NCBI GenBank assembly: GCA_029008005.1
Contig: JAQXIX010000041.1
Coordinates: 1-64,000, forward strand
Direction of reading: 5' to 3'
DNA length: 64,000 nucleotides
DNA from: Bacillota bacterium
GTDB taxonomy: Bacteria > Bacillota > Clostridia > Peptostreptococcales > Anaerovoracaceae
Part shown: positions 33,440 to 44,264 of the stretch, piece by piece
Numbering within the stretch: position 1 is the first letter of the stretch
Layout: every line of letters begins with the position of its first letter
Program-made: the position numbers and the translations under genes
The notes under the pieces: generated by a model
Databases searched by the model: none
Told to the model about the DNA's origin: nothing
The model's input: the letters and a program-made list of their open reading frames with translations, nothing else

Positions 33440-34063
33440 ATGGAAATTTTCAGAATTGAAACGAGCCCTATCGGAACAAACACTTATCTCGCTGCAGATG
33501 AGGAAACAGGAAAAGCCTTTATTGTAGATCCGGGCTCATACAGTCCCGGACTTAGAGATGTTTTAGAAGATAAAAAACTTGAACTCGAATATATTATTCT
33601 GACTCACGGACACGGGGACCATATAATGGGAGTGCCCGGAATGATAGAGGACTTTCCGGAAATCAAAGTTGTAGCCCATGAGGACGAAAAGGAAATGCTG
33701 GCCGATTCTCACTACAATGTAAGCTTTGATTTCGGCTCACCTGTTGAACTGAGAGCAGACATCTGGGTAAAAGACGGCGAAAGTCTTAAAGTCGGAAACA
33801 CAGAACTGAAGTTTATTCATACGCCGGGACATTCGCCGGGAGGAATGTGCATTTATGTGGAATCAGACAATGTGCTGTTCTGCGGAGACACGTTGTTTCA
33901 GCGTTCAATAGGAAGAACGGACTTCCCGGGCGGTTCTTTCGAAGTTCTGAAAAAATCAATACACGAAAAGCTGTGGGTTCTCCCTGATGAAACAAGCGTA
34001 TACCCGGGACATATGGGAGCAACATCAATAGGATACGAGAAAGAGAATAACCCGTTTGTATAA
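33440..34063 (+). CDS. MBL-fold hydrolase (YqgX/YcbL, glyoxalase II-like)
   Basis: 207 aa metallo-beta-lactamase fold. Metal ligands appear as THGHGDHIMG (about 54-63), HTPGHSPGG (about 131-139) and CGDTLFQRSIGRTDFPGG (about 152-169). The FxxSIGRTDFPGG signature marks the small glyoxalase II-like group. It may hydrolyse S-lactoylglutathione-like or bacillithiol-type thioesters; the substrate is not certain. SD GAGGAG precedes the ATG. The 3' end overlaps hemZ by 8 nt, and the gene sits in the conserved order relA-dtd-mbl-hemZ-hisS-aspS. Confidence 0.9.
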   Translation: MEIFRIETSPIGTNTYLAADEETGKAFIVDPGSYSPGLRDVLEDKKLELEYIILTHGHGDHIMGVPGMIEDFPEIKVVAHEDEKEMLADSHYNVSFDFGSPVELRADIWVKDGESLKVGNTELKFIHTPGHSPGGMCIYVESDNVLFCGDTLFQRSIGRTDFPGGSFEVLKKSIHEKLWVLPDETSVYPGHMGATSIGYEKENNPFV

Positions 34064-35414
34064 ATTCAGATTTGAAAATATCGAAAATACATATCCTTAC
34101 GAAGAACTGATCAAAGTTTTCCTCTCACCTGATGAATACATGATTTCAGGGGATATGTCAGATGAAGATGCTTCGGTGACGTACCGTTTTTCAGGAGACC
34201 GGGATGGGCTGAAAAGGGCAATATACACAGATCTTCGAAATATTACAGGCAAAAGTCCCAAATGGGGGATTCTGACAGGAATCAGACCCGTTAAACTTGC
34301 GGGAGAGCTGTTTGATTCGGTAAACAGCATTGATTCTGTGAAAGAAATATTCAGAGACAAATATTTGCTTCACGAAAGCAAGAGCAGTCTTGTTACGGAA
34401 ATACTGGAATTTCAGAGAAAAGAAGCCGGTAAGCCTGAGAAAAACAGCATTTCTCTATATATCGGAATTCCTTTCTGTCCGACGAGATGTCTGTATTGTT
34501 CATTCACATCGAATCAGGTTGATGACGGCGAAATGGAGCGATATCTCGAAGCTCTTAAGAAAGAAATTATTTACTGCGGACGAATGGCAGAGGAACAGGG
34601 ACGTGTAATCGAATCAGTTTATTTCGGCGGAGGAACGCCGACGTCACTATCCGCTTCACAGCTTGACAGTCTTTTGTCATGTGTTGATAAAAGCTTTGAT
34701 TTAAGTTATATCCGTGAATATACAGTTGAAGCCGGAAGACCGGATACCATAACCGAAGAAAAGCTTAAAGTAATTAAAGAACACAAGGTTGACAGAATAA
34801 GCATCAATCCGCAGACCACGAAAGAAAAAACTCTCGAAATAATCGGAAGGAAGCATACGATCGAAGACTTGTACAAAGCCTTCGAAAAAGCCGGGAAAGT
34901 CGGAATAGAAACTGTTAATACAGACCTCATTGCCGGACTGCCGGAAGAAACTGCCGGAGATTTCGCAAAAAGCATAAGAGATATTCTGAAGCTCGGTGCC
35001 GAAAACATCACATTGCATACACTTGCAGTCAAGAGAGCCTCTAAGCTTAAGGACAAAGATGCTCATTTTAATTACAGAGATGAGGATCTCAGAGAAATAA
35101 TGCTGGAGGATGCTCACAGTATATTGAGAGAATACGGGTACAGACCATATTATCTTTACAGGCAGAAGCATACATCGGGAAACACTGAGAATACAGGCTT
35201 TTGCAGAGACAATAAGCTGTCCCTGTATAATGTCAGGATAATGGAAGAAGCACAGTCTATTCTCGCCCTGGGAGCAGGAGGAATAAGCAAAATCTATTTT
35301 CCGGAAGAGAACAGACTGGAAAGAGTCGCCAATGTTTCGAATTATGAAATATACATAGGCAGAATAGATGAAATGATAGACAGGAAAGATAAGAAATTTT
35401 TTATTTGGAGGTAA
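34056..35414 (+). CDS. hemZ: Oxygen-independent coproporphyrinogen III oxidase-like HemZ
   Basis: 452 aa radical-SAM protein. The cluster motif is CPTRCLYCSF (Cys at about 141, 145, 148), followed by VYFGGGTPTSLS (about 188-199), the SAM-binding GGTPT. The N-terminal 130 residues are a HemZ-specific region. It is assigned to anaerobic oxidative decarboxylation of coproporphyrinogen III, but no other heme genes are nearby and many HemN-like proteins have other roles, so the reaction is inferred. The start is TTG at 34056 overlapping the MBL gene by 8 nt; a poor SD suggests translational coupling. Confidence 0.85.
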   Translation: MYKFRFENIENTYPYEELIKVFLSPDEYMISGDMSDEDASVTYRFSGDRDGLKRAIYTDLRNITGKSPKWGILTGIRPVKLAGELFDSVNSIDSVKEIFRDKYLLHESKSSLVTEILEFQRKEAGKPEKNSISLYIGIPFCPTRCLYCSFTSNQVDDGEMERYLEALKKEIIYCGRMAEEQGRVIESVYFGGGTPTSLSASQLDSLLSCVDKSFDLSYIREYTVEAGRPDTITEEKLKVIKEHKVDRISINPQTTKEKTLEIIGRKHTIEDLYKAFEKAGKVGIETVNTDLIAGLPEETAGDFAKSIRDILKLGAENITLHTLAVKRASKLKDKDAHFNYRDEDLREIMLEDAHSILREYGYRPYYLYRQKHTSGNTENTGFCRDNKLSLYNVRIMEEAQSILALGAGGISKIYFPEENRLERVANVSNYEIYIGRIDEMIDRKDKKFFIWR

Positions 35415-35417
35415 GAT

Positions 35418-36671
35418 ATGTTAACCAATGCACCTAAAGGAACAAAAGACGTAATGCCGGATCAGGTTTACAAATGGCACTACATTGAAGAAAAGTTTGC
35501 AGATATTTGCAGAAGATACGGATTCAGAGAAATAAGGACTCCTGTTTTTGAACATACTGAGCTGTTCAAGAGAGGCGTTGGAGATACGACAGATATCGTT
35601 CAGAAGGAAATGTACACTTTCAACGATCTGGGAAACAGAAGCATCACCCTCAGACCGGAAGGAACATCTCCTGTTGTAAGATCTTTTGTTGAACACAAAG
35701 AATACGCAGCACCACAGCCTCTTAAATACTATTACAGCATTCCTTGCTTCAGGTATGAGAAGCCGCAGTCGGGAAGGCTGAGAGAATTCCATCAGTTTGG
35801 TGTAGAAACCTTCGGAACTACAGATATGATGGCAGATGCTGAAGTAATCGCTATCGGATATGACTTTATTAATGAAATGGGAATTACCGATGTTGAGCTC
35901 CAGATTAACAGCGTAGGATGTCCGGAATGCAGAGGCAAACACAGAGATGCGCTTAAGAAGTTCCTTGAACCTAAGTTTGATGAGCTTTGCCCTACATGCC
36001 AGGGAAGATTCAATACTAATCCAATGAGAATCCTTGACTGCAAATCACCTATAGATCAGGAACTGGTGAAAGACGCTCCGATGATGGTTGATTATCTCTG
36101 TGACGATTGCAGAGAAGCCTTCGAGCAGCTCCAGAAGAATCTTGATTCTTTCGGAATTAAATATACTGTCAACCCTAAAATCGTAAGAGGACTTGATTAC
36201 TATACTAAGACTGCTTTTGAATTTGTTACAACTAAAATCGGCGCACAGGGCACAGTATGCGGCGGCGGAAGATATGACGGACTTGTTGAAGAAATAGGCG
36301 GACCGTCAACTCCGGGTGTAGGCTGGGGAATGGGTAAGGAGAGAATCCTTATGACAATGGAAGCATGCGGTTTCAATATTCCTGAGCCGGCAGGCGCTGA
36401 CGTTTTCATTGCATTTATGGGAGAGGCAGCAAAGGCCGAAGCCATCAGACTTATGGCTGAACTCAGAAGAAGAGGCCTCGCAGTCCAGATGGATGTAATG
36501 GGAAGAAATATCAAGAATCAGTTTAAAGTTGCAAACAGAGTCGGTGCAGCGAAAACGGTCGTAATCGGCGAAAATGAGCTGGCAGAAAACAAGTTTCAGG
36601 TTAAGGACATGGTATCGGGAATGCAGACCGAAGTACCAATGGAAAACCTTATTGAAGAACTGATGAAATAG
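35418..36671 (+). CDS. hisS: Histidyl-tRNA synthetase
   Basis: 417 aa class II synthetase. Motif 1 region GTKDVMPDQVYKW, motif 2 RYEKPQSGRLREFHQFGVE (about 113-131), the histidine-binding RGLDYYTKTAFEF (about 258-270), motif 3 GVGWGMGKERI, and a C-terminal anticodon-binding domain (about 325-417). Charges tRNA-His. SD GGAGG lies 7 nt before the ATG, 4 nt after hemZ ends. aspS follows 16 nt later, the usual Firmicute pair. Confidence 0.97.
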   Translation: MLTNAPKGTKDVMPDQVYKWHYIEEKFADICRRYGFREIRTPVFEHTELFKRGVGDTTDIVQKEMYTFNDLGNRSITLRPEGTSPVVRSFVEHKEYAAPQPLKYYYSIPCFRYEKPQSGRLREFHQFGVETFGTTDMMADAEVIAIGYDFINEMGITDVELQINSVGCPECRGKHRDALKKFLEPKFDELCPTCQGRFNTNPMRILDCKSPIDQELVKDAPMMVDYLCDDCREAFEQLQKNLDSFGIKYTVNPKIVRGLDYYTKTAFEFVTTKIGAQGTVCGGGRYDGLVEEIGGPSTPGVGWGMGKERILMTMEACGFNIPEPAGADVFIAFMGEAAKAEAIRLMAELRRRGLAVQMDVMGRNIKNQFKVANRVGAAKTVVIGENELAENKFQVKDMVSGMQTEVPMENLIEELMK

Positions 36672-36687
36672 AAGGAGACATGAAGAA

Positions 36688-38460
36688 ATGCTATATAAAC
36701 GTTCACATATGTGTGGAGAACTTAGAAGTGAAAACATCGGGCAGCAGGTGGTTCTCAACGGATGGGTGCAGAAAAGCAGAAACCTGGGAGGACTGATTTT
36801 CTGCGATGTTCGTGATAAAACAGGAATCACTCAGGTTGTATTTAACGATACTGTTCCGCAGGAACTTTTTGAAAAGGCAGACTCACTGAGAAGTGAATAT
36901 GTTATCGGAATTAAGGGGACAGTAAGAGAACGTGAATCCAAGAATCCCGATATGCCTACAGGCGACATAGAAGTTTTTGCAGATGATCTGACGATATATT
37001 CAAAGGCAGAAACACCGCCGATATATATTAAGGATGACGACAATGTGGACGACAACCTGAGGCTTAAATACAGATATCTCGATTTAAGAAAGAAGAAGAT
37101 GCAGGATAATCTTCTGTTCAGAGCCAGACTTACCAATATTGCCAGAGAATATTACGCTGAGCAGGGCTTTACCGAAGTCGAGACTCCCGTATTAATTAAA
37201 TCAACACCTGAAGGTGCCAGAGACTATCTCGTGCCTTCAAGAGTTAATCAGGGACATTTTTATGCACTTCCACAGTCACCTCAGACATTTAAGCAGCTGC
37301 TTATGGTAGGAGGAACAGATCGTTATTTTCAGATTGCCAAGTGCTTCAGAGATGAGGACTTAAGAGCAGACAGACAGCCTGAATTCACGCAGATAGACCT
37401 GGAAATGTCATTTGTTGATGTAGACGATGTAATAGAAATTCAGGAAGGCTTTATGAAGAGAGTCTTCAAAGAACTTAAGGGAATCGATTTAGAAACACCG
37501 TTTCCTCGCATGACATGGGAAGAAGCAATGAACCGCTTCGGAAGCGATAAACCGGACATCAGATTCGGATTCGAACTTCAGGATATAACAGACATGGTAC
37601 GCGGATGCCAGTTCAAAGTGTTTACAGATGCAATCGAAAACGGCGGAAGTGTGAGAGCAATCTGCGTTGACGGCGGTGCGGAGGCATATACAAGAAAGAA
37701 GATTGACAAGCTTACTGAGGCAGTTAAAAGCTACGGCGCCAGAGGCATGGTTTGGATGAAGGTCGCAGAAGACGGAGTTACTTCTTCTGCAAACAAATTC
37801 TTTACTCCTGAAGAACTTAAAGAAATTGCGGATTCTCTGGGAGCAAAGGCAGGAGACCTTATTCTCATAATTTCCGATAAGAACAAGGTTGTATTTGACA
37901 GTCTCGGATTCCTCAGAAGACATATTGCCGGAGAAATGGGACTTCTTGACGACAATGACTTCAAATTCCTCTGGGTCGTTGATTTCCCTCTGTTCGAATA
38001 CGATGAGAAAGAAGACAGATGGTCAGCTATGCACCATCCGTTCACATCACCGAAGGAAGAAGACGCACAGCTTCTTAAAACAGAGCCGCACAAGTGCAAG
38101 GCGAACGCATACGACATAGTCCTTAACGGAGTTGAACTCGGTGGAGGAAGTATCAGAATTCACGATCAGGAAATGCAGGAGGATATGTTCAGAGCTCTGA
38201 ACATGGGCGAAGAGGAAATTCAGGAAAAATTCGGATTCCTCGTTGAGGCCTTCAAATACGGTGCTCCGCCTCACGGCGGTCTAGCATATGGTCTCGACAG
38301 ACTTATCATGCTTCTGACCGGAGAAAAATCAATAAGAGAAGTAATAGCTTTTCCGAAAAATCAGAATGCCCAGTGTATGGTCAGCGAAGCGCCGGGAACA
38401 GTTGATGAGGCACAGCTTGATGAACTGGGAATAGCATTAAAAGAAACAGAAAAAAACTAA
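36688..38460 (+). CDS. aspS: Aspartyl-tRNA synthetase
   Basis: 590 aa bacterial-type enzyme: N-terminal OB-fold for anticodon binding (about 1-105, LNGWVQKSRNLGGLIFCDVRD), class II catalytic core, and a GAD insertion (about 285-410). Motif 2 is FRDEDLRADRQPEFTQID (about 218-235) and motif 3 GLAYGLDRLIMLL (about 531-543). Whether it is discriminating or also charges tRNA-Asn cannot be told by eye. SD AAGGAGA precedes the ATG. nadD follows after 7 nt. Confidence 0.97.
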   Translation: MLYKRSHMCGELRSENIGQQVVLNGWVQKSRNLGGLIFCDVRDKTGITQVVFNDTVPQELFEKADSLRSEYVIGIKGTVRERESKNPDMPTGDIEVFADDLTIYSKAETPPIYIKDDDNVDDNLRLKYRYLDLRKKKMQDNLLFRARLTNIAREYYAEQGFTEVETPVLIKSTPEGARDYLVPSRVNQGHFYALPQSPQTFKQLLMVGGTDRYFQIAKCFRDEDLRADRQPEFTQIDLEMSFVDVDDVIEIQEGFMKRVFKELKGIDLETPFPRMTWEEAMNRFGSDKPDIRFGFELQDITDMVRGCQFKVFTDAIENGGSVRAICVDGGAEAYTRKKIDKLTEAVKSYGARGMVWMKVAEDGVTSSANKFFTPEELKEIADSLGAKAGDLILIISDKNKVVFDSLGFLRRHIAGEMGLLDDNDFKFLWVVDFPLFEYDEKEDRWSAMHHPFTSPKEEDAQLLKTEPHKCKANAYDIVLNGVELGGGSIRIHDQEMQEDMFRALNMGEEEIQEKFGFLVEAFKYGAPPHGGLAYGLDRLIMLLTGEKSIREVIAFPKNQNAQCMVSEAPGTVDEAQLDELGIALKETEKN

Positions 38461-38467
38461 TAACAAA

Positions 38468-39088
38468 ATGAAAAAAAAGATAGGGATAATGGGAGGGTCC
38501 TTCGATCCGGTCCACAGCGGACATATAGGACTGGCCGAGGACGCTCTCAGGGAGGCAGGATTGGACTGCGTTATCTTGATTCCTACGGCTGTTCAGCCGT
38601 TTAAGCAGGATGCAAAAGCTGCAGACGGAAATCACAGACTCAATATGCTTAAGCTTGCGGCAGAAAACAATGAACGTTTTATCGTTTCCGATTATGAGCT
38701 CTGCAATAAAGGAATTTCTTATACATATCTTACTATGAGAGCTATGCAGCAGGAGGCAGATAACGCATGTCCCGACGGAGCAGATTTATATTTTATTACA
38801 GGAACCGATTCATTTCTAAAGATCGATACGTGGATGAACGGTGAAGAACTGCTGACAAACTACGGATATATTGTCGGCACAAGACCCGGATACAGACAGG
38901 ATGAACTCGAGGAGTTTATGGATTTTGTACGTGAAGAATACGGCACTTATGTAATTAACCTGAGCCGCGTACAGCTTGATGTCAGTTCAACGGAAATAAG
39001 AGAAAGGATAAAATCGGGACTGTCGATCAGTAATTTTGTTCCTCCTGCAGTAGAGAGGTATATTAAGGAAAATGAACTCTATATATAA
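38468..39088 (+). CDS. nadD: Nicotinate-nucleotide adenylyltransferase
   Basis: 206 aa. Makes deamido-NAD from nicotinate mononucleotide and ATP. GIMGGSFDPVHSGHIGLAED (about 6-25) carries the HxGH nucleotidyltransferase motif, and VSSTEIRERIKSG (about 172-184) is the C-terminal ISSTxIR motif. No good SD lies before the ATG, only 7 nt after aspS, so coupling is likely. It overlaps yqeK by 17 nt, giving the conserved nadD-yqeK-rsfS block. Confidence 0.96.
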   Translation: MKKKIGIMGGSFDPVHSGHIGLAEDALREAGLDCVILIPTAVQPFKQDAKAADGNHRLNMLKLAAENNERFIVSDYELCNKGISYTYLTMRAMQQEADNACPDGADLYFITGTDSFLKIDTWMNGEELLTNYGYIVGTRPGYRQDELEEFMDFVREEYGTYVINLSRVQLDVSSTEIRERIKSGLSISNFVPPAVERYIKENELYI

Positions 39089-39686
39089 AGTTTACGGGAC
39101 AAAATACGATTTTGATACACTGGTCAATAAAATTGACGAATATATGAAACAGCACCTTAAAGATTCCAGAATCATGCATACCAAGGGAGTTGTTTATGCT
39201 GCACTTGGTCTTTGCATGCTGTATGACGAGGACACCGGAAAGGCCAAAATTGCAGCCATGTGCCATGATCTGGCAAAATACGTGTCTGATGAAGACGCTA
39301 ACCGCTATGTGAAAAAACTCGGACTTCCGGACTATTACATAAACAATAACAATCTTGTACACAGTAAGATAGCATGTGAAATAATGAAGGAACAGTGGGG
39401 AATTACCGATGAGGATATTCTCAATGCGGTTTCATATCACACAACAGGAAGAGCCGGAATGAGCAAGCTTGAAAAGATTATTTTTCTCGCTGATGCCTCG
39501 GAACCGGGCAGATATTATCCCGGAGTCGATATTATTCGGGCCGATTTAGAGGAAAGCCTTGATAAAGGATGTGAGAGTTCTCTCAGGAGAACCATAGAAT
39601 ATTTAAACGATGCAGGAGAATTCATTGCTCCGGAGTCTGTTGAAGCTCTGGAATTTCTGCAGGAAAGGAGAGAAAACAATGACTGA
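39072..39686 (+). CDS. yqeK: YqeK, HD-domain symmetrical Ap4A hydrolase
   Basis: 204 aa HD-domain protein. HTKGVVYAALGL (about 36-47), CHDLAKY (about 66-72) and the later VSYHTTGRAGM / IIFLADASEPGR match YqeK, an Ap4A-hydrolysing enzyme of Firmicutes that yields two ADP. Metal ligands H and HD are present. The start overlaps nadD. The end overlaps rsfS by 8 nt. Confidence 0.93.
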   Translation: MNSIYKVYGTKYDFDTLVNKIDEYMKQHLKDSRIMHTKGVVYAALGLCMLYDEDTGKAKIAAMCHDLAKYVSDEDANRYVKKLGLPDYYINNNNLVHSKIACEIMKEQWGITDEDILNAVSYHTTGRAGMSKLEKIIFLADASEPGRYYPGVDIIRADLEESLDKGCESSLRRTIEYLNDAGEFIAPESVEALEFLQERRENND

Positions 39687-40023
39687 ACAGAGAGAAAGAG
39701 CCGAGAAAATAGCTTCAGTTCTCAGCGAAAAAAAAGGAATTGACATTAATATAATCGATGTTTCACCGAAATCAAGCTTCGCAGATTACTTCGTAATATG
39801 TTCCGGAGGAAGTGAACGACAGGTGGCATCACTTGTTGAAGCTGTTGAAGATTGCATGGAACCTCAGGGCGTATTTCCTAAGAATATCGAGGGAAGGAAA
39901 TCGTCAGGATGGATTCTCATGGATTACGGCGATGTAATAGTAAACGTTCTTACCCCTGAAATGAGAGAAAAATACAATATCGAAAAAATCTGGGGAGATT
40001 GCGAAACCGAAGTAATTGACTGA
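39679..40023 (+). CDS. rsfS: Ribosome silencing factor RsfS
   Basis: 114 aa from ATG 39679. Binds L14 of the 50S subunit and prevents subunit joining in starvation. [20 protein letters not shown] and [19 protein letters not shown] are diagnostic of the RsfS/Iojap family. The start is chosen by SD AAAGGAGAG at 39665-39673; the longer reading from 39610 runs deep into yqeK and is not conserved in character. The stop overlaps an in-frame ATG upstream of leuS. Confidence 0.95.
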   Translation: MTEQRERAEKIASVLSEKKGIDINIIDVSPKSSFADYFVICSGGSERQVASLVEAVEDCMEPQGVFPKNIEGRKSSGWILMDYGDVIVNVLTPEMREKYNIEKIWGDCETEVID

Positions 40024-40034
40024 TGGAGGAAAAA

Positions 40035-42506
40035 ATGCAGGAAAGATATGAATTTAGCAAAATTGAAAGCAAATGGCAGAAAATCTGGGAAGAAACAAAA
40101 GCTTTCAAGGTTGAAGAAGACGAAAATAAAGAAAAGTATTATGTTCTGGAAATGTTCCCGTATCCGTCGGGAAAACTCCATATGGGACATGTCCGCAACT
40201 ACTCAATCGGAGATGTAATCGCCAGATTCAAGAAAATGAACGGATTTAACGTTCTTCATCCTATGGGTTACGACGCTTTCGGACTTCCGGCAGAAAACGC
40301 TGCCATCAAGCACCAGGTTGAGCCGGCCGAATGGACATGGGGAAACATCGAGGAAATGAACAGACAGCTTAGAGAACTGGGACTTTCCTATGACTGGGAC
40401 AGAGAAGTTGCTACTGCACATCCTAACTATTACAAGTGGATGCAGTGGATTTTCATTCAGTTCTACAACAAAGGACTGGCATACAAAAAAGAAAGTGAAG
40501 TTAACTGGTGCCCAAGCTGTCAGACAGTTCTTGCCAACGAGCAGGTTGTAGACGGCTGCTGCGAAAGATGCGGAAGTGCGGTAGGCAAAAAAAGCCTTTC
40601 ACAGTGGTATTTCAAGATTACGGATTATGCCGACAGACTGCTGAACAATCTTGACATTCTTCAGGGATGGCCTGAAAAAGTTAAGACTATGCAGAGAAAC
40701 TGGATCGGTAAATCCCATGGTACCGAAGTTACTTTCGGTGTGAAGGATTCCGACGAGAAGCTTACTGTTTTCACAACAAGAGTAGATACTATTTACGGAA
40801 CAACCTTTATGGTACTGGCTCCTGAATATCCTACAGTTCTTGAAATGGTAGAAGGAACAGAATACGAAGCACCTGTAAGAGAGTACATCGACAGATGCGC
40901 TCACATGAGTGAAATAGACAGAACTTCGACTACAAATGAGAAGACAGGTGTATTTATAGGCAAATATGCTGTTAATCCGTTCTCAGGAGCCGAGATGCCT
41001 ATATACATTTCGGACTATGTTCTCATGGGATACGGAACCGGCGCCGTTATGGGTGTACCGGCACATGACCAGCGTGACTTTGATTTCGCTACGAAGTTCG
41101 GAATTGATATTATTCCTGTAATTGACCCTCAGGATCCGGAGGTTGATATCAACAATCTTAAGGAAGCCTGCGCTGCAGAAGGAACAGTAATTAATTCAGG
41201 CGAATTCAACGGAATGAACAATAAGGATGCCATCAGGAAAATTTCCGAAGTTGCAGAAGAAAGAGGCATCGGACGCAAGACAGTTAATTACAGACTCAGA
41301 GACTGGCTTGTTTCAAGACAGAGATACTGGGGAACGCCGATTCCTATGATTTACTGTGACCATTGCGGATGGGTTCCGGAAAAAGAAGAGAATCTTCCGG
41401 TAATGCTGCCTACAGACGTTGAATTTACAGGAAAAGGCGAATCGCCGATCGTTACAAGCAAAAGCTTCGTAGATACAGTATGTCCTGTGTGCGGAAAACC
41501 TGCCCGCAGAGAAGTAGATACAATGGATACGTTCCTTGATTCCTCATGGTATTTCCTTAGATACTGTGATGCGAGAAACGATGATGAAATTTTCTCAAAG
41601 GAAAAAGTTGATTACTGGATGAATGTTGACCAGTATATCGGCGGAGTTGAGCATGCAATTCTTCATCTGATGTATGCGAGATTTTTCCAGATGGCTCTTC
41701 ACGATCTGGGACTTGTTAAGGATGAAGAACCATTCAAGAATCTTCTTACTCAGGGCATGGTAATCAAAGACGGAGCCAAGATGAGCAAATCTCTCGGAAA
41801 TGTTGTTTCACCGGCTGAGATTATTGAAAAGTACGGTGCCGACACTGCGAGACTGTTTATCCTCTTCGCTGCACCTCCTGAAAGAGAACTTGACTGGTCC
41901 GATAAGGGCGTTGAAGGCAGCTACAGATTCCTGAATCGTGTATGGAGACTCGTATACGAATTCAAGGGTAAATACAGCAACGAAGAAGGAAGCTTCGAAA
42001 TCAGAAACGATGCCGATAAAGCCTTTGCGTATAATCTTAACCACACAATCAAGAAGGCAACAGAGGATATCAGAGACAGATTTAATTTCAATACTGCAAT
42101 AAGTTCTATAATGGAGCTTGTTAACGAAATGTACAAATATAAAGAAGGGGACGTTAACGAAGCTCTCTACAGCTGCGCTGTAAAGAAACTGATTATACTT
42201 ATTGCTCCGTTTGTTCCGCATATTGCAGAGGAACTGTGGGAAAATATGGAATACGGTGGTTCGGTTCACAGCCAGAGATGGCCGGAATATGACGAAAGCA
42301 TGCTTGTTCAGGATACAGTTGAAATCGTCGTTCAGATTAACGGTAAGAACAAAGAGAAGATAAATATCCCGGGCAATGCAGGAAGAGACGAAATGCTTAA
42401 GATAGCAGAAGAAAATGAAATCATCAGGGGATTAACAGATGGTATGAATGTTGTTAAGGTTATCGCTGTTCCCGGCAGACTTATCAACATAGTAGTAAAG
42501 GGATGA
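40035..42506 (+). CDS. leuS: Leucyl-tRNA synthetase
   Basis: 823 aa class I enzyme. [20 protein letters not shown] carries the HxGH motif, a zinc knuckle [20 protein letters not shown] follows, the CP1 editing domain lies at about 220-410, and KMSKSLGN (about 580) is the second signature. The start at ATG 40035 follows SD GGAGG (40026-40030); an ATG at 40023 overlapping the rsfS stop is too close to any SD. Charges the leucine tRNAs, two of which are encoded in this window. rnj follows 4 nt after. Confidence 0.97.
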   Translation: MQERYEFSKIESKWQKIWEETKAFKVEEDENKEKYYVLEMFPYPSGKLHMGHVRNYSIGDVIARFKKMNGFNVLHPMGYDAFGLPAENAAIKHQVEPAEWTWGNIEEMNRQLRELGLSYDWDREVATAHPNYYKWMQWIFIQFYNKGLAYKKESEVNWCPSCQTVLANEQVVDGCCERCGSAVGKKSLSQWYFKITDYADRLLNNLDILQGWPEKVKTMQRNWIGKSHGTEVTFGVKDSDEKLTVFTTRVDTIYGTTFMVLAPEYPTVLEMVEGTEYEAPVREYIDRCAHMSEIDRTSTTNEKTGVFIGKYAVNPFSGAEMPIYISDYVLMGYGTGAVMGVPAHDQRDFDFATKFGIDIIPVIDPQDPEVDINNLKEACAAEGTVINSGEFNGMNNKDAIRKISEVAEERGIGRKTVNYRLRDWLVSRQRYWGTPIPMIYCDHCGWVPEKEENLPVMLPTDVEFTGKGESPIVTSKSFVDTVCPVCGKPARREVDTMDTFLDSSWYFLRYCDARNDDEIFSKEKVDYWMNVDQYIGGVEHAILHLMYARFFQMALHDLGLVKDEEPFKNLLTQGMVIKDGAKMSKSLGNVVSPAEIIEKYGADTARLFILFAAPPERELDWSDKGVEGSYRFLNRVWRLVYEFKGKYSNEEGSFEIRNDADKAFAYNLNHTIKKATEDIRDRFNFNTAISSIMELVNEMYKYKEGDVNEALYSCAVKKLIILIAPFVPHIAEELWENMEYGGSVHSQRWPEYDESMLVQDTVEIVVQINGKNKEKINIPGNAGRDEMLKIAEENEIIRGLTDGMNVVKVIAVPGRLINIVVKG

Positions 42507-42510
42507 TTTA

Positions 42511-44262
42511 ATGAGTGAAAGGAAAAATAAAAATATAAGGAAACCAAAGAATACCAGCAAACCAAAAGGCAAAACAATAAAGCCTAAAAACAAAACATCA
42601 AGAAAACCGCCGGAGGTAAAAATAATACCTCTCGGCGGACTTGGAGAAATCGGAAAGAACATGACAGCCATTGAGTACAAGAACGAAATACTGCTCATTG
42701 ACTGCGGTCTCTCGTTTCCGGATGATGATATGTTCGGAATTGATAAGGTTATCCCTGATTTCGATTACCTTGTCAACTCTGATAAAAAAATTGCGGGACT
42801 GATAATTACTCACGGACATGAAGACCACATAGGTGCTGTTCCGTATCTGTTAAAAAAGCTGAATATCCCTATATACGGACTCAGATTTCCTCTTGGATTA
42901 ATAGAGAATAAGCTTAAGGAACACGGTCTTAGAGGAGATTTCAGAAAAATATGTCCCGGTAAAGAATTCAGAGCCGGAAATTACTTCACGATTGAACCTT
43001 TGCGTATCACACATTCAATTGCAGACTCTGTGTGTTACAGCATAAAAACTCCTGCGGGAAGAATATTTCACACGGGAGACTTCAAGATAGACTATACTCC
43101 CGTAGACGGCAATCCGATTGATTTCGCCAGATTCGCGCAAATTGGATCGGAAGGCGTCCTTCTGATGATGGCAGACAGCACGAACGTAATCAGACCGGGA
43201 TATACACAGTCCGAAAAGGTTGTCGGCGAAACTCTCGAAGGCATATTCAGAAGTTCGAAGAAAAGGATAATAATCGCAACATTCTCTTCAAACGTTCACA
43301 GAATACAGAAAATTATCGACATTGCGCTTTTGTGCAGAAGAAAAGTAGCCATATCGGGAAGAAGTATGGTGAATGTAGTTGAACTGGCCAGAGAACTGGG
43401 CTATATAAAGATTCCTGACAAAAGTCTTGTGGATCTTAATAAAGCCGGCAATATACCGGACAGAGAACTTGTTGTAATTACAACGGGAAGCCAGGGCGAA
43501 CCTATGTCAGCCCTTGCCAGAATGGCATCAAATGACCACAAGGCAATAAATATCAGAAAGAATGATATGGTAATTCTCTCTTCAACGCCTGTTCCGGGAA
43601 ATGAGCTTACAGTATCAAACGTTGTAAACAGGCTTATTGCCAAGGGTGCGGAAGTAATATATTCAGATATTGCAGAAACTCACGTGAGCGGCCATGCATG
43701 CCAGGAAGAACTTAAGCTGATGCATTCCCTTATAAGACCTAAGTATTTTATGCCTGTTCACGGTGAATCCAGACATCTGCAGATGCATGCCGAACTGGCT
43801 TCGGAGCTGGGAATGCCGTCAGAGAATATATTCATTCTGAATAACGGAGACTGCCTGACACTGACTTCAAACCGTGCAGTCAAGACAGAAAACGTATGTC
43901 CGGCCGAAGGCATTATGGTTGACGGTCTGGGAATCGGAGATGTGGGCAATATTGTGCTCCGGGACAGAAGACTTCTTTCGGAATCGGGACTTATTATTGT
44001 GGTTTCGGCAATAGACCGGAAGGAAGGCAGGATTATATCGGGACCGGATATAATTTCAAGAGGCTTCGTATATGTAAGAGAGAACGAAGACCTTATTGAT
44101 GCCGCATGTGCGAAAGCAGAAGAAATAATCCTGACAGGTCTTGATAACGGTATCAACGACTGGAACAGCATCAAAACTTCTGTAAGAGAGGGTTTGAGAA
44201 AGTTTATATACAGTAAGACAAAGAGAAATCCTGTTATTTTACCTATTTTCATGGAGGTATGA
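42511..44262 (+). CDS. rnj: Ribonuclease J
   Basis: 583 aa. Beta-lactamase/beta-CASP RNase with 5'-3' exo- and endonuclease activity in mRNA decay and rRNA maturation. Metal site THGHEDHIGAVPYL (about 101-114), HTGDFKIDYTP (about 189-199), beta-CASP motif region through SGHACQEELKL and PVHGES (about 416). The first 33 residues are an extra basic, disordered tail rich in Lys, Pro and Asn (RKPKNTSKPKGKTIKPKNKT) that the catalytic core does not need. The stop overlaps the SD region of ylbF. Confidence 0.94.
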   Translation: MSERKNKNIRKPKNTSKPKGKTIKPKNKTSRKPPEVKIIPLGGLGEIGKNMTAIEYKNEILLIDCGLSFPDDDMFGIDKVIPDFDYLVNSDKKIAGLIITHGHEDHIGAVPYLLKKLNIPIYGLRFPLGLIENKLKEHGLRGDFRKICPGKEFRAGNYFTIEPLRITHSIADSVCYSIKTPAGRIFHTGDFKIDYTPVDGNPIDFARFAQIGSEGVLLMMADSTNVIRPGYTQSEKVVGETLEGIFRSSKKRIIIATFSSNVHRIQKIIDIALLCRRKVAISGRSMVNVVELARELGYIKIPDKSLVDLNKAGNIPDRELVVITTGSQGEPMSALARMASNDHKAINIRKNDMVILSSTPVPGNELTVSNVVNRLIAKGAEVIYSDIAETHVSGHACQEELKLMHSLIRPKYFMPVHGESRHLQMHAELASELGMPSENIFILNNGDCLTLTSNRAVKTENVCPAEGIMVDGLGIGDVGNIVLRDRRLLSESGLIIVVSAIDRKEGRIISGPDIISRGFVYVRENEDLIDAACAKAEEIILTGLDNGINDWNSIKTSVREGLRKFIYSKTKRNPVILPIFMEV

Positions 44263-44264
44263 TT

